The notes under the pieces: generated by a model
What the model saw: only the letters and a program-made list of their open reading frames with translations
The model's database searches: none
Told to the model about the DNA's origin: nothing
Made by a program: the position numbers and the translations under genes
Shown: positions 30,217 to 42,600 of the stretch, piece after piece
How positions within the stretch are numbered: position 1 is the stretch's first letter
How the letters are laid out: every line of letters begins with the position of its first letter
Assembly: GCA_019096065.1 (NCBI GenBank)
Contig: JAGUCH010000006.1
Location: 7,088,001-7,152,000, forward strand
Reading direction: 5' to 3'
DNA from: Paracyclopina nana
Lineage: Eukaryota; Arthropoda; Copepoda; Cyclopoida; Cyclopettidae
Length of the DNA: 64,000 bases

Positions 30217-31684
30217 ATGGCAGACAAACTGAGGCCCGATGAGCTAGCAGCCTTCAAGGCTGCTTTTGACATGTTCGACAAGAACCAAGATGGCACAATA
30301 TCCACCAAGGTGATAGTCGTGTTTTAAAGCATATGCATATTTAAAAGTATATAGTATACACTTGGTATTATTATTATGCTTTTGTTCGAGCTTTTGGAGG
30401 GAGCAAATTGCATTGAGACCTTACAGAATAAAAGATATGTACTGCACAAGAAAAGAACAAAGAACAGCTCTGTACTGCAACTTTCATGGATCCCATTTTT
30501 AAGGCATCCATCTCATATAATGTTGCATCATTAATGGGACTTTTCTATGATTTTGATGGTCAAAAAGTGCATTTTAGTTTGTTCATACCTACTATTGCAT
30601 GACTTACTGGTGTACATCCATTTCTTTTTAGATTGCAATACTACTAAATGATACTGATTTCCATTTCTATTGAAGGAACTGCACGCTGCAATGCGAAGGG
30701 CTGGGCAAAACCCGACTGAGGCTGAAGTCCAAGATATGATCAATGAGGTGGATGTTGATGGCAGTGGATATTTGGAGTTTCCAGAGTTCTGCATGATGAT
30801 GCACAAAAACTCAACGATAGTGATCAGGAGAACGAGCTCAAGGAGGTTTTTCGAGTCTTTGGCAAGGATGAAACTGGTGAGGCTGAAAACGAGGCAGCTC
30901 TCAAGGGCCCTACAAAGATCATTATATGGACCTTTTTATAGCTTACATTTCTTCGAGCATGGATAGATTGGGTGTTCATGCCTTCGAGCTTCACTTCATT
31001 CATGATGCAAAAGAATATCAGTAAAAATCAGTAGAATTTGAAAAGAAATACTGAAACATTAAATGTTTTGAGCTTTATTTTGATACAAGAGGGTAAGCTT
31101 TTGGCAAGGTCTTTGGTTTGGGTTGGAGAAGGATGTATTGGCAATTTTATGGTTGGATAGACCTTTCCATCAGAAGATATGTATTCAAATGTAATGTATC
31201 GCAACATGAATACATATTAGAAAGCAACAGATAGGGCAATGCATAACATTAGGCTTGATTTCAATCAAATATCCACTGTATGTCTTCCATGAAGGGAAAA
31301 TGGCCAGAATTGAAAGATTAAAATTAGGTCATGCAAAAGAAATCTTTTTGTAATGACACGATGTATTCACTTTCAGGCTGTATCACAGCTGATGAGCTCA
31401 AATTTGTCCTCACGCATTTACCTGGCAAGGTGACGTACAAGGAGATTGATGAAATGATTCGCACAGTGGATGAAAATGGCGATGGGAAGATCAACTACCA
31501 AGAGTTCAGGGTGATGATTGGGGCCAAGCCCAACCTGACAGCAGCCAGGGCGGCCCAGAAGGCGGCTGAGGGCAGCAAAACAACCTCTGTTACCTCAACT
31601 ACCACCACACTGACAACCTCCATGGTGACTGCAGCTTTGGCCAACAATACAACCTCGACAACCATGGTTGGTGGCAAAAAATGA
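30217..31684 (+). CDS. Second calmodulin-like EF-hand protein with Ala/Thr tail
   Basis: Tandem paralogue of the first EF-hand gene. Exons 30217-30309, 30676-30876, 31377-31684. It starts [14 protein letters not shown], close to calmodulin. Loops: [24 protein letters not shown], a third loop whose first position is Gly instead of Asp (GKDETGCITADE), and [12 protein letters not shown]; site 3 is probably weak or dead. After site 4 comes a tail of about 50 residues rich in Ala, Thr and Ser. Exon 2 changes frame at the A5 run 30805-30809; one more base would restore the family sequence, and the summed exon length (602) is one short of 201 codons. So this is either a sequencing error or a recent pseudogene. 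Splice phases agree otherwise. Confidence 0.8.
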
Positions 31685-33498
31685 CTTATCAAAAACTCAG
31701 TGATTGTTCACCTAGCCAAGAAGAAAGTTGGTCTTACTATTTGTGTTAGTACCTTTCCAAAAAGCATTGAATCATAACACACTAATAGGTCATCCATGTA
31801 CTGTTGAGTGAGATCATCAACATACTTTTCAAGGCTACTATTAAATCATCCATATACATGATTACTTTGCAAAGCTACGATTAAATCATCCATATACATG
31901 ATTGCTGAAAAGGTCATATCAACAGCAATGGCCACAATCCCCCCCATAACCCATCAAGTGATTTCATTAGACCTTCCAAAGCATCATGGCTACTATGGCA
32001 AAAATGAGATGGCTATCAAATTCAGAGTTGAGGAGCTAGCTTTCGATGCCTTGACAATTAATTGTTATACCGTCAGCCAAAAACAAAGTTGATATTTGAT
32101 ATTTGTACAAGTAGACATCCCTCCCCTACTCGATTTATGGGTGTCCTTGTTTTTGTTTGGCTCTGCAGCTTTTCAAGCTAGAGTGCAGCAATGTTTATCG
32201 ACATATTGGGTCAGCCAGAAGCAGATACTTTTTTTCCAGATGCAATACCACATCCAAGTTCATCTTATTCATTTGATGCCAAATCAATGCTTTAAAAGAA
32301 CCCCACTTTAATTTCAAAAGATTTGGTTTCCGGAAACCGAAGAGCCAAATGCATTGATCCTCGATACTTTAAGTGAATCCTGAAAGCCAAACAAATAAGG
32401 TTATTTCGTGAAGTTGCTCAACTAAATTTTGCATGGACACGTACCACCCTGTAACTAAACAGTTTATGAAGAAAACCTTTCCAATGTTTAGCATTTCGAA
32501 AAAACGACCATATCCTCACTAGCAACTCCAGTGCAATCACCACCACATAATGATAATTATATTACACAAATATTCCAGTTATTACTACTATTCATGAAAT
32601 TGTTGTTTATTGTGAGCAGATGATAATAAATAAAGGCAGCATTTAAAGCTTTCAAAAGAAGTACGATGACCAAAATTGTACTGAGTCAATTGATTCCACC
32701 TTGGATTTTGCTCTAGGCTAACCACATGTGACTAAACCACAAACTTGCTACAACTGTCAATTGCCCGTTCTCATATTTTTCTAGATTAGGTTCCCATAAT
32801 GTTAAGCAAGGCTCTTTGGAGGCGCATATCTCAACAACTACTGATCCGATTGGCACCAAACTTGGTAGGATTCATCAGTAGACCCTAATAATAGTTCATG
32901 CCAAAATTCATCCGGAATGAAGGCTGATTAGTGGAGGCCATTTTTTCCCACTATAAATGTGAAGCAAAGCTGCCTTGCTTCACATTTTAAACGGCCTCCA
33001 GTTGGGGGCCTCCTCGGATCTCAACCAAATTTGTCACACAGCTGTGGATAGCCTCATTGAAGTGTCCTACCAAGGTTGGTTCCAATCGCCTCAGCAATTG
33101 CTGAGTTATTCGCTTCCAAAGAGCCTTGCTTAACATCATAGAGCTTTGCTTAACTAATACGAGAACAGGATAATAAAACATATTTTACTTAATTAAATCA
33201 TTGAGCCGAGCTATGTAAATTATGGTAGGTATCATGACATCTTCATTTGACAAATTACTCAAGAGATGTGACCACGATGCTTTGCTCAAGAAATCTAAGG
33301 TAGCTTTGCTTTCTTGGATGCCTAACAAGGTCTTTTTAGGTTTTAGGAGCAATTAGACATTGCCACAGTATTGATGTTGTCATTTGGCAAACATGCCCCT
33401 GAAAATCAACAAAAAGTTTGCCCATTATTGCCTTTTGACTCTTTTAGCCATACTTGTATCATCACCTCTGCTAGTTTTATTGAAGAATCTGCCAGAAA
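31685..33498. other. Intergenic DNA with a foldback element
   Basis: Includes tandem TTAAATCATCCATATACATGA words around 31840-31900 and the foldback listed next. No exon recognised, although a signal-peptide exon of the following LNR gene may lie here unseen. Confidence 0.45.
32765..33168. repeat. MITE-like foldback element
   Basis: About 400 bp with inverted ends: CCGTTCTCATATT at the left, AATACGAGAACAGG at the right. Inner paired blocks include TTAAGCAAGGCTCTTTGGA / TCCAAAGAGCCTTGCTTAA and, near the centre, GTGAAGCAAAGC / TTGCTTCAC. No transposase frame. Confidence 0.8.
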
Positions 33499-34756
33499 AT
33501 GAAAAGAAATGAAAGGGATAATGTGACAAGACAACAACTGACGACAACTAGGGGTTCCCTGAGAGACCATCATACACCATCATCCTCAACGGTGACTGCG
33601 ACCAGTGATGGTTCATTGTCAACTGTTCCTGAAGGCTGTTTTAGACAATGGATTGGCGATGGTTATTGTGATGATCAAAATAACAACATTGACTGTGATT
33701 TTGATGGGGGGACTGTTGCAACCCATTCGCAATCCATTCGCTTTGCCAAATTTGCTATTGCTACCCCATGACAACTATAAGGTCATCCACATACATTTCA
33801 CATGTGAGCAAATCATGGGATCCCGAACTTTGTCCACACCCCATGTGGGTTGCAGATGAGGTTTGTGATGATACCACAAACATGGGAGATTGCTACTATG
33901 ATGGGGGACTGTTGCAGAGTAGATTCCATCTTGGACTTGTGTGAAACTTGCCAATGCCTTTCCGGATTCCCATTATCCCCTTCCGGAAGCCTTTGCGACA
34001 AGTCCCCAAGGGTAGGAGACGGCTTCTGTGATGACGAAGTGAACAATGCTGATTGTACTTTTGATGGAGGAGACTGCTGTGCTACTCTCATGCAAAGCTA
34101 TGTGGACTGCACATTCTGTCTCTGTTTCAAATGTGACCCCGGATGGGTTGTAATTCAGGGGCAATGTATGATGTACAATGACTATACCACGACTTTTTTG
34201 GAAGCCAATCACCAATGCCAAAGCATGGGAGGAAAGCTCTATGAGCCTCTGGATGCTCTGGAATATTCCCTGGTGACTTCGGCTTTCAGTGAGCATAATC
34301 ATCCTGTGTGGATAGGGATAACTCGACTGACTACTGAAAGGTACTCTCACTCCAATCGATAGCAATGGTTGTTGCAAGTTAGGCTTTCAGATTTGTGTAC
34401 CACAGCGATGAGAGAGCTCTGGCATTTTCCAATTGGAAATCCGGAGAGCCCAGTTCCCCTAAGGGACTGGCAGATTGTGTCCAAATGATGCCTTCGAATG
34501 ATGTGTATGCATTCCAATGGAATGACAGGTCATGTGCACACTTCAAATCATCCTCCATTTGCCAAGGTACCATTGTTATCACTTCTAAATACAATACCAT
34601 GAGTATTCAATTGTAGCTGACCCGAAATTGCTGATTGACTCATGCAAGTTCATGACAGTGCTTGGTGATGGCCATTGCGATTCAAAAGCGAATAATCATA
34701 TATGTAACTATGATAAGGGAGATTGCTGCCCTCCAGGAACTCCTTGCATGTTCTAG
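33499..34756 (+). CDS. LNR x3 - C-type lectin - LNR protein
   Basis: Extracellular-type protein. Exons 33499-34340, 34391-34566, 34617-34756 with 50-nt introns. Three Lin-12/Notch repeats: CFRQWIGDGYCDDQNN..CDFDGG (about 33635-33715), CPHPMWVADEVCDD..CYYDGG, and VGDGFCDDEVNNADCTFDGG. A C-type lectin domain follows (WVVIQGQCMMYN, CQSMGGKLYEP, WIGITRL, SNWKSGEPSS, WNDRSCAHF, ICQ), then a fourth LNR (LGDGHCDSKANN..DKGDCC) and TAG. LNR 1 and 2 are each out of frame at their G runs (G6 at about 33705, G5 at about 33903), while LNR3, encoded GGAGGA, is intact. No signal peptide is seen at 33499, so an upstream exon may be missing. Poly(A) signal at 35142. Confidence 0.75.
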
Positions 34757-36122
34757 GATGTTCAAACTATAATAATCCATTACTAACAAATGTAAGCATC
34801 AAATGCTGATCTATCTCTTTCACTATGATTGGCTAAGGTTTTTCAAAAGAAAGCAATAGTTATGCCCCAATAACCTTTACATTGTGACTCTTGTTACCTT
34901 CATAACCCCCACTCTGGCAACCTTACAGGAGACTCCACATTTGATTCCTTTATGAAAAGAACTGCTTAATGATTTCAACTCATTAACTGCATTATTAATT
35001 TGACAAACAATATTCCGGTTCTTCTCTTCTTTATTTTATCAGTGTTGACAGAAAGATGGCAATTGATGGAAAGATTGTGTGACAAATCAAAAGATTGTGT
35101 TTTGGCTTTTCAAGATTGCATTCTAATCAATGAAATATATCAATAAATTATGTGATGCTTAATGAAAGACAAGATGATTTAAAACCTTTTAAAATGCCAT
35201 TTAGTCAATTTAGCCTTTTTAAGCGTTAATTCCTGAGGGTTTGAACACAAAAGACCTCTGAAGAAACATGATAAAAAGGAAAGCAGCGATAACTTTTTAA
35301 CAGATGATGAAGTGTATACAATGGAGGTAACTCTGCTCTGTACGAAGAAAAGGAACTTAATTTATATTAACTTTCTGCCATTTAAGCAAAGCTCCCATGA
35401 AATTGCAGCACTCGCTGGCACTCGGCCTTAAAAAGTTTCCCTCGGGTTTTCATACTCCAGCTTACTTTTAAAAAAAGGGGAACTCTGATGCGAAATAAAG
35501 ACATTTATTATGGCCAATTGAAACAGCTCATCTTTTGTTTTCATTCACAGGTACAGCAACAATTTTGAAAGACTTCAGAAACATAATAATGATCAGCCTC
35601 AATACTTTAAGGCTTTGCAGTAGTTTTCGTATTATTATTGTTGAGAGAGGAGGGCTTAAAAATATATAGAGAGATTATGCTCATTTTTTGCATTGGAAAA
35701 TAATCCTGTCTTCTTGTTCACCAGGGATTCAATTTTTGCATTTGAAAAAGTACACTTTTAGAAAAATACACTCATTTATGCTTGAATACTTCTTAAAATA
35801 ACACTTTTGATAAATATGTTTCTCTTTTGTTTTTGCACCATTTACTAACAGTATGTACAGTTTTGTCATAGAAGAATTTAAAGATTTTTTGAACTGTTTT
35901 CTCTTATTTAATGGTTGAAGTCAATATAAACTTCAGTAAGTTTTAGACAAAACTTAGTAGCCTAAAAAAGTGATAGGTTTTCCAAGTGAAAATATTACTT
36001 TTCTCATGTAGGGTGAAATATTTGAATTTGGTCGAGTTATCATCATATCATAGGAAAGGGGGACAGATAAGAAGAGATTTATAAGAGTTTTTAAAGCCTT
36101 GCTTTCGACAAGGGCTTAAATA
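34757..36122. other. Gene-free AT-rich DNA
   Basis: Contains the likely 3' untranslated region and AATAAA (35142-35147) of the LNR/lectin gene and the 3' flank of the minus-strand BAH gene. No other feature recognised. Confidence 0.5.
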
Positions 36123-39100
36123 CTATTTACATTGATCATCGTCAGTTTGCTTCAGCACACCGGGCATAAATTGCACTCGCTTTTCTATGGCATCATGAGA
36201 ACCAGCCAAGTAGTACTTGTCATTCGATTCATTGTCATTGGTCTCATCCCTGAAGTCGTCAAACTTGACCACATCACACCGATGAGAAATGGTTTGCACA
36301 TCATTTTCGTCATAGTGGTTTGACTCGAACAAGGCTCCCTGAAAATGTTTAAAAAATAATAAACTGAAACTTAAAATGTCTCCGTTTATATGTAATAAGA
36401 ATATATATAATATACAGTCTGACTGTTCAAAATTGGACGGTACCGGAATCTTAACTTTTTGTCACATATTCAAGAAATACAGGACTTTTCAATGATAGCG
36501 TTGGAAAGATTGAGCCTTTTTCCATCTTTTTTGTAAAATTAGAAAAAATAAATTCAAAGAGGAAAAAACCAGGAAAATTCAATTTTCCTAAGGTAATCCA
36601 GAAAATTGTCAGGAAAAAACTGGTGAGTCATTTATTTTTTGATGTCACGGGGAATTCACTATAATATTTTTCATTTTGTCAGAAAACAAAAAAGATGTCC
36701 AAAGGTTCAAGCTTTCCAAAAATTCCCTTTGTGCCATAACACAGACTTTTGATTCCAGCACCGTCCAATTTTGAATGGTCAGACGGTATATACAATCTGA
36801 CCGTTCGAAATTGGACGGTGCGGGAATCAAAAGTTTGTGTTATAAGCTCATGATTTATGAGGCGTAATGGGTATCGTTGGAAAGCTTGAACCTTTGGACA
36901 TCTTTTTTGTTTTCTGACAAAATGAAAAATATCAATATGAATTCCTCATGACAGAAAAAAATAAATGATGCATCTGTTTTTATCGGGGCAATTTTCTTGG
37001 TTGCCTTGGGAAAATTGAATTTTCTTGGTTTTTTCCCGTTTAAATGGATTGTTTCTGTCATTACAAAACAGATGGGAAAAGACTCAATATTTCCAACGAT
37101 ATCATTTAAAAGTATCTCTTGAATAAGTGACACAAAGTTTAGATTCCCGTACCGTCCAATTTTGAATGGTCAGACTGTATAATGAGTATATAAATAATAC
37201 ATATATAATAAGTATATAATATGAATTAAATTAGTTCAAGTCACCTTGGGTTGGAGAAGGTTGTCGAGACTCTTTCGATCCTTCACATTCAATTCTGCAA
37301 GATGGTAGTACCACCGTACGCCTACATTTTTGTTGCCCGATGCCGTCTCCCACATGGATTCTAGGCGCCCAATGTAAGGTTGATCCGGGCAGTTGGTTGA
37401 AAGGAAAACAGCGCTGTCACCAATGCCCAACTTCTCATCCTTGCGCTCAATCAGCTTATGGTAAATCCGACCCTTTGCCCTCTTTTGCCCCTTGTCTGCC
37501 CATTTCCAGACTTGATCCTTGGGCAAAAAAGAGGCGATTCCACCATTCTTGCTTCCGTCTATTTCAGAATCGGAGCTCTGGAAAGATGCAATTGAATTGT
37601 ATTGCTGGGTATTTTTATATTGCACAAGTCAACTTACTGATGAAATTGAAGGTCTTGGTGCCAGATTAGCCTTTCTGACAACTTTTGTGTTTGCATGAGG
37701 TTGTTTACTTGGCTGACTGCCCACATGGATGCGCATCTTCAGACTTTGCTTGCATTCCGGATCAAGACTTGGTTTAATGCTACCATCTTCTCGGACCACA
37801 TGGCTTTGTTTACTTTCTTGCTTGACACCCACAATGTTTTGTTTACTTTTCTTCTGAAGTGGCTCGGTGTCAAATGAACTTCTCGGTGTCTTGGGGGAAA
37901 AGCTTGCCCAGGATTGACGACGTTTACGCCGATGCAAAGTTGTCATCAATGGATCCGGATCGTGCACTGAAAGAAATGTCATCCATATACCAAATGCCAA
38001 GATATTACATTAAGTGTGTCCTACCAACAAGAGGATAATTTGGGGGGAGAAAGCGTATACAGTCTACATGTATGTCCCGATTGTCTCCATCGTCCAATTC
38101 CACATTGACATAGTTGCTGTCAAGTTTGGGGTCAATTTCAATATCACTGATGGTGCCTGGATACAGATGATTGTACTTTTGGCTCCAGTAAGCGCACACA
38201 CGAGTGCCAATCGTCAAGGCATCAACTGAATGTGGACGAACTTCGAATATCTGCAAAAAAAGAACATGTTCTTCATACTCTGAAGTTGTAATAAGTTGTA
38301 ATGACGTACAGCTTCATTGAGGACTTCCTCCCTCGAGAAAATGTGGGGCTTGTTGCCCCTCTCTTTGTCAACCAGAACCCCATAAATGTCTGGTGGACTT
38401 ATGGCCTGGATTTTGCCAGGATGAAAGTGTCCGTCCAATTTGACCAGAACACGTAAACCCTCTTCCAGATCATCTTGCTTTATCAAGCACGACTCAGGAC
38501 CTGCATTGCAAACAAACACTATTATAGCATGAATTACTCATTTTCATGAAGAGAATGATTACCCTGGATCGGCTCATGGATGTCATCATCATCACATGTC
38601 GTTGATCGCCTTCGCTTCTTGTGGTGTTTGTGGTGGTGATGGCGATGATGCTTGTGCTTTTCCTTCTTCTCCTTTTTGGCCTTCTTCTCTTGCTTCCGGA
38701 TCTTGAGCATCATCTTTGGCAAGGGCTGCTCTTCTTCCTCAGCATCACTGACGTCAGCATCAACATTGAGATCTTCCTTGAGAAGAAAGGCTTCCTTCTT
38801 CACAATTGTTGGCGTGTCCAATTTAGACACTTCTTGCTTCTTCGGACTTCTATCATTGTTAGCAGCATTAATAGACACTTCCTTCTTTATGGGACTTACA
38901 GGAGAGATGAGATGAACTTCTCTCTTGATGTTGGCGCAAGACAAAGGTGTGCTTGTCTTGAGAATCGGCTCTGCCTTTGGAGTCTTGGTATTGGTACTTG
39001 GACTTACTGGTGTACACCTACCAGTTTTTGTGTCATGTAGAAGAAAGGCCTCTTTCTTTGGCGTCCAACTTGATACATTGTTCTTGGCATCCTCCTCTGG

Positions 39101-42100
39101 TGCAGAAGGCTTGCTACTAGTCAATTTAAGAAGATTCTCAAACGGATTCGGCCGCGCTGACCTGAATTTGGAGTTGATTGTAGACAAGTCAAGACCGTTG
39201 TTACTAGATGACGATGTATGTGGTGAACTGACAGGACTAGGGCTGGCCTTTGTAGGCTTCAGCCATGGAATGATTGGCGCCAATGTGGTCTTCTTATTGC
39301 TGGACAACTTGCTCGGTGATGATGTTGGTGGTTTGAGTTGTAAAAGCTCCTTGTATTTCTCCTTGTAACGCTTCTGTATCACTGCCAAATCGCCCCTCAT
39401 TTTGGCCTCCCACTCGTCCATTTGTGTCTGGCTTTTCGCAATAGCCCCTTTGTTTGATTTGCTTGCAATAAATGCCTTGGCTTTGGTCTCAGCCTTTGGA
39501 CTTTGGTACTCGCGACAATCAAGGCTCTTTGACCTGGACTTGCTACTACTTAGAGATTCATCATTGGGATTCTTCAGGTGGCCTTCATCATCACTCAGAA
39601 AAGCAGCATCACACAATAGGCCAAGCCTTGAAGGCCGTCTTCGTTCCTTTTCGTGTTTCTCAATACTTTCGGCCAAGATGTGAAGTCCAACCGGATCGAG
39701 CTCAGGTTCGCCAACAGACAAAACATCTTCGTGCACTTTGATCTCCACTGATTCTGGACGTTGTAGTGTCTTGTCTGCCTTTGGCCGTGGTTCTTCTTTG
39801 GCTGCCAACAGGGGGGACTGTTGTTGCTGATGATGGTGCTGATACAAGAAACCTTGACGAGCCTGGAGCCAGGATTCTTGCTGAAGTTGCATTAATGACT
39901 GTTGGAAAGGCGTGAGACCGATGGGTGCTGATGGCGGCGGCGGGGCGGGTGAAGGCCACAGGGCAGCAGACATGGGGTTGAAGCCTGGCACAAAGAACAC
40001 TTGTCCTGTCAGAGGATCCTGGTAGCCTGGCTGATATGCCAGAGGCCACATCGGGGGCCAATACGGTCCAGCCGAAGCTAGAGAAGCTAATGTTGATGAA
40101 GACGCTGTTGCCTGTTGAGGCAATGGTGGCGTAGGCCTTGGTGGGGTTTTCAAATCTCTTTGTCTGCCCACAGCAATGCCTATTGGGATGGACGTCTTGC
40201 TGTCTTCCGGATCTGAAGTCACCGTCTCGCTTTTCAGATGCTTCATCCCGGAGGACTCACTGGAGGCTGGACTACTGTTTGAGAACAAGGAACTCCAGGA
40301 CGATGATGAGAGCTGACCGCTTACACCCAGACCCGGGCTGGACGTCATGATGGAGATGGGTTCCCCAAGTTGGACACCAGAGCTTGACGTCAAAATGGAG
40401 ATGGGCTCCCCAAGTTGGGCGCCATAATTTGACATTGGGGTTGCACTCAGCCTGGACGATTGCCATTGACGAAGGGACTTGTGATTCACCGGGGTTGTTC
40501 GAGAGCAATTGGCTGAAGAAAGGGACGAGTCCCAGTCTTCAAATGCTGAGTCGTTGCCATCAGTCGTCCCATCGTGGGCCACTCCATCTGGATTGCGCCT
40601 TTCTATTAATATAAGAACATGATTAAGATAGATAAGATATACTAAGATGCTGGCGCACCTGTCTTGATGTGGTGGTACACCAACGGCTTGGCTTCTGGAG
40701 TAAGCGAAATCGGTGGACTAGCCAACCGGTTGGGAATGGGCCGAATCACTGGGCTGAGGCTGCTGCTCACCGAGGCTGCTGCCAACAAAGGATGCGAATG
40801 TCGACCGGTTGGATATGTCGTGGTGGTTTGCTCCCAAGCTGTGAAGTGTCGAGTGGTTGTCGTGGTTGCACCTGAAATCAAGTAATAACATAAGCTTATT
40901 TTTATCATTGCTCTACTACCAAATATTTTGAAAAATGAAAATTGATGAGTATTTTATAAGTGAATAGTTCCTCAGCTAAAAATAACGGACAATACTGAAT
41001 TTTGAGAGAACTGGTTCTTCCTATTGTACTGCAAAGTGTTTACTTTCAGTAACTATTGAAGTCAAGGCATATTTTCATGACATAGACAATGATTCCATTC
41101 CTACTTTGTCATAGAATCAAAAATGAACAGAGTCATCAATTTCAAAAGTGAATTCAATACCGTTTCAGTCATTTTCAGTTGAATTTCAGTCATTAAAGCT
41201 TGGAACAGCAGTCAATTTTGGGAGAAACTGTTTCGGAAGAAATTCAGTCTTGGAAAAAACTCAATCTAAAAAGTAAATGTAGCAGCAAAATTCGTTCATT
41301 TTCAGATTCATTTTTTATTGTGACCTGCATGTCAGTTATTTGTCATTGTCAGTTGACTAACATTCATTTTAAGCTGAAATGCAATTGTGAAAAATTGAAA
41401 TTCAGTCATTTCTATCATCAATTTTTTTTCCTTTTCGATTGAAATTCAATATTTGCCATTTTAAATATTTTCATTTTCGGTTGAAATTTAGTCATTGCCA
41501 TTTTAAATATTTTTTCAGTAGAAATTCAGCCATTTTCATTTGAAATTCAGTCATTTTCAGTTGAAATTCAGCCAAATTCATTTGAAGTTCAGCCTTTTTT
41601 AATTTGAAATTCAGTCATTTTCATTTGAAATTCAGTCATTTTCATTTGAAGTTCAGCCTTTTTTCATTTGAAATTCAGTCATTTTCAGTAGAAATTCAGC
41701 CATTTTCATTTGAAATTCAGTCATTTTCAGTTGAAATTCAGTCACTTTCAATAACGGAAAGCAGTCATTATTTTCAGTTGAAATTCTGCCCAGGATGCCG
41801 AGCAGGTCTCAACACGACGAGAATCAGCTGAAACTCGAATCAGCTGAAGAAAATCGGTTAAATTCCGTTGCGTAGCAAACAAATTAAAAAAATTCCGCCA
41901 AAGCGCACCGCGTCAACTCTTTTTGGCCAAATCCTACACTCTATTTTGCTCCTCGCTTACCTTGAGGCCTTTGGTGGTCATTGTTGAGTTGGTAAGTGAG
42001 CCAATTTCGGGCCTGGGCCCCGGGGCCGCCTCGGGTCTCCTGCTTGGGCCCGAGGAGCCCGCGGGGCCCGCGGTTTGCCCCCGAGCTGCTGCTGTCACTA

Positions 42101-42111
42101 GGCAACAGCAT
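36123..42111 (-). CDS. Tudor-like/BAH chromatin protein, winged eye/TNRC18/BAHCC1 type
   Basis: Nuclear chromatin-binding protein, 1227 aa. Exons in order: 42111-41961, 40871-40659, 40587-38563, 38500-38310, 38250-38025, 37966-37638, 37577-37245, 36338-36123. Lengths sum to 1228 codons and every phase fits. The long third exon holds a low-complexity Pro/Ser region (YWPPMWPLAYQPGY...), a charged helix EWEAKMRGDLAVIQKRYKEK and a Lys/His-rich stretch. Exons 4-5 encode two Tudor-like segments (VLVKLDGHFHPGKIQAI; RVCAYWSQKYNHLYPGTI). Exons 7-8 encode a C-terminal BAH domain (IGDSAVFLS, YIGRLESMWE, NVGVRWYYHLAE, ENDVQTISHRCDV, YYLAGS). This layout matches Drosophila winged eye and vertebrate TNRC18/BAHCC1. 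No frame break. The start ATG at 42111 was chosen because only that frame joins exon 2 in phase. Confidence 0.88.
36413..36788. mobile_element. Mariner-like MITE A
   Basis: 376 bp in the last intron of the BAH gene. Ends TACAGTCTGACTGTTCAAAA and the inverted TTTTGAATGGTCAGACGGTA, continuing inward with TTGGACGGT/ACCGTCCAA; TA at both borders fits Tc1/mariner insertion. No transposase frame. Confidence 0.82.
36791..37179. mobile_element. Mariner-like MITE B
   Basis: 389 bp starting two bases after MITE A with the same terminal repeat (TACAATCTGACCGTTCG..TTGGACGGT / ACCGTCCAA..GGTCAGACTGTA). The interior resembles MITE A in the opposite direction (TTTCTGACAAAATGAAAAAT versus its complement). 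Confidence 0.82.
41160..41790. repeat. About 21-bp array, GAAATTCAGTCATTTTCATTT
   Basis: Roughly 25 imperfect copies with GTT/GTA/CATTT variants, in the first intron of the BAH gene. Confidence 0.88.
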
Positions 42112-42310
42112 CGCGATTTTCCATTTTTTTTTATTTGCTGTTGTTGTTTTCTGATGGTCAACTTGGTTCAATGCCCAAAGTGAGACTGAATTAGTCGGCC
42201 CGGCGCGCCCGACTTTGGGGCCACTTTTATTTTTCGGTGCGTAGAAACGACGGTTGTTCGTCAAACGGGGCAGCGGGCGGCAAAATCTAGGGCGTATGCT
42301 CGAAACCACC
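41985..42310 (-). promoter_or_regulatory. CpG-rich 5' region of the BAH gene
   Basis: A GC-rich, CpG-dense patch in otherwise AT-rich DNA that spans the first coding exon and upstream sequence. It is the likely promoter-proximal region. No clear TATA box was seen, which fits a housekeeping-type promoter. Confidence 0.45.
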
Positions 42311-42359
42311 AACTCAATGTTAGAAGCAGCTCTTTATTCTTTATTTTTTGTGTGGAGTA

Positions 42360-42600
42360 TTTTCATCATTTTTCCGGAGTATTTTTATTATTTTTTGTGA
42401 AGTATTTTATAGTTTTTTGAGGTGCATTTTTATAGTTTTTTGAGGTGCATTTTTATAGTTTTTTGAGGTGCATTTTTATAGTTTTTTGAGGTGCATTTTT
42501 ATAGTTTTTTGAGGTGCATTTTAATCATTAATTGAGGTGCATTTATATCATTTTTTGAGGTGCATTTTTATCATTAATTGAGGATTATTTTTATTATTCT
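42360..42600. repeat. 23-bp array with GAGGTGCATTTTTATAG
   Basis: About 10 copies, perfect in the middle (42415-42510), degraded at both edges. Confidence 0.9.

Noticed and set aside
33772-33798. Intron between LNR1 and LNR2
   Set aside because: The GT...AG segment would be only about 27 nt, and the frame reads through it without a stop.
40587-40598. Acceptor at 40598 for exon 3 of the BAH gene
   Set aside because: It gives the wrong reading frame; the acceptor 11 bp further (exon start 40587) fits the phase.
41934-42161. Alternative first exon starting at another ATG (frame ending ...MTTKGLK)
   Set aside because: It ends in phase 0 and cannot join exon 2 of the BAH gene in frame; the overlapping frame from 42111 can.
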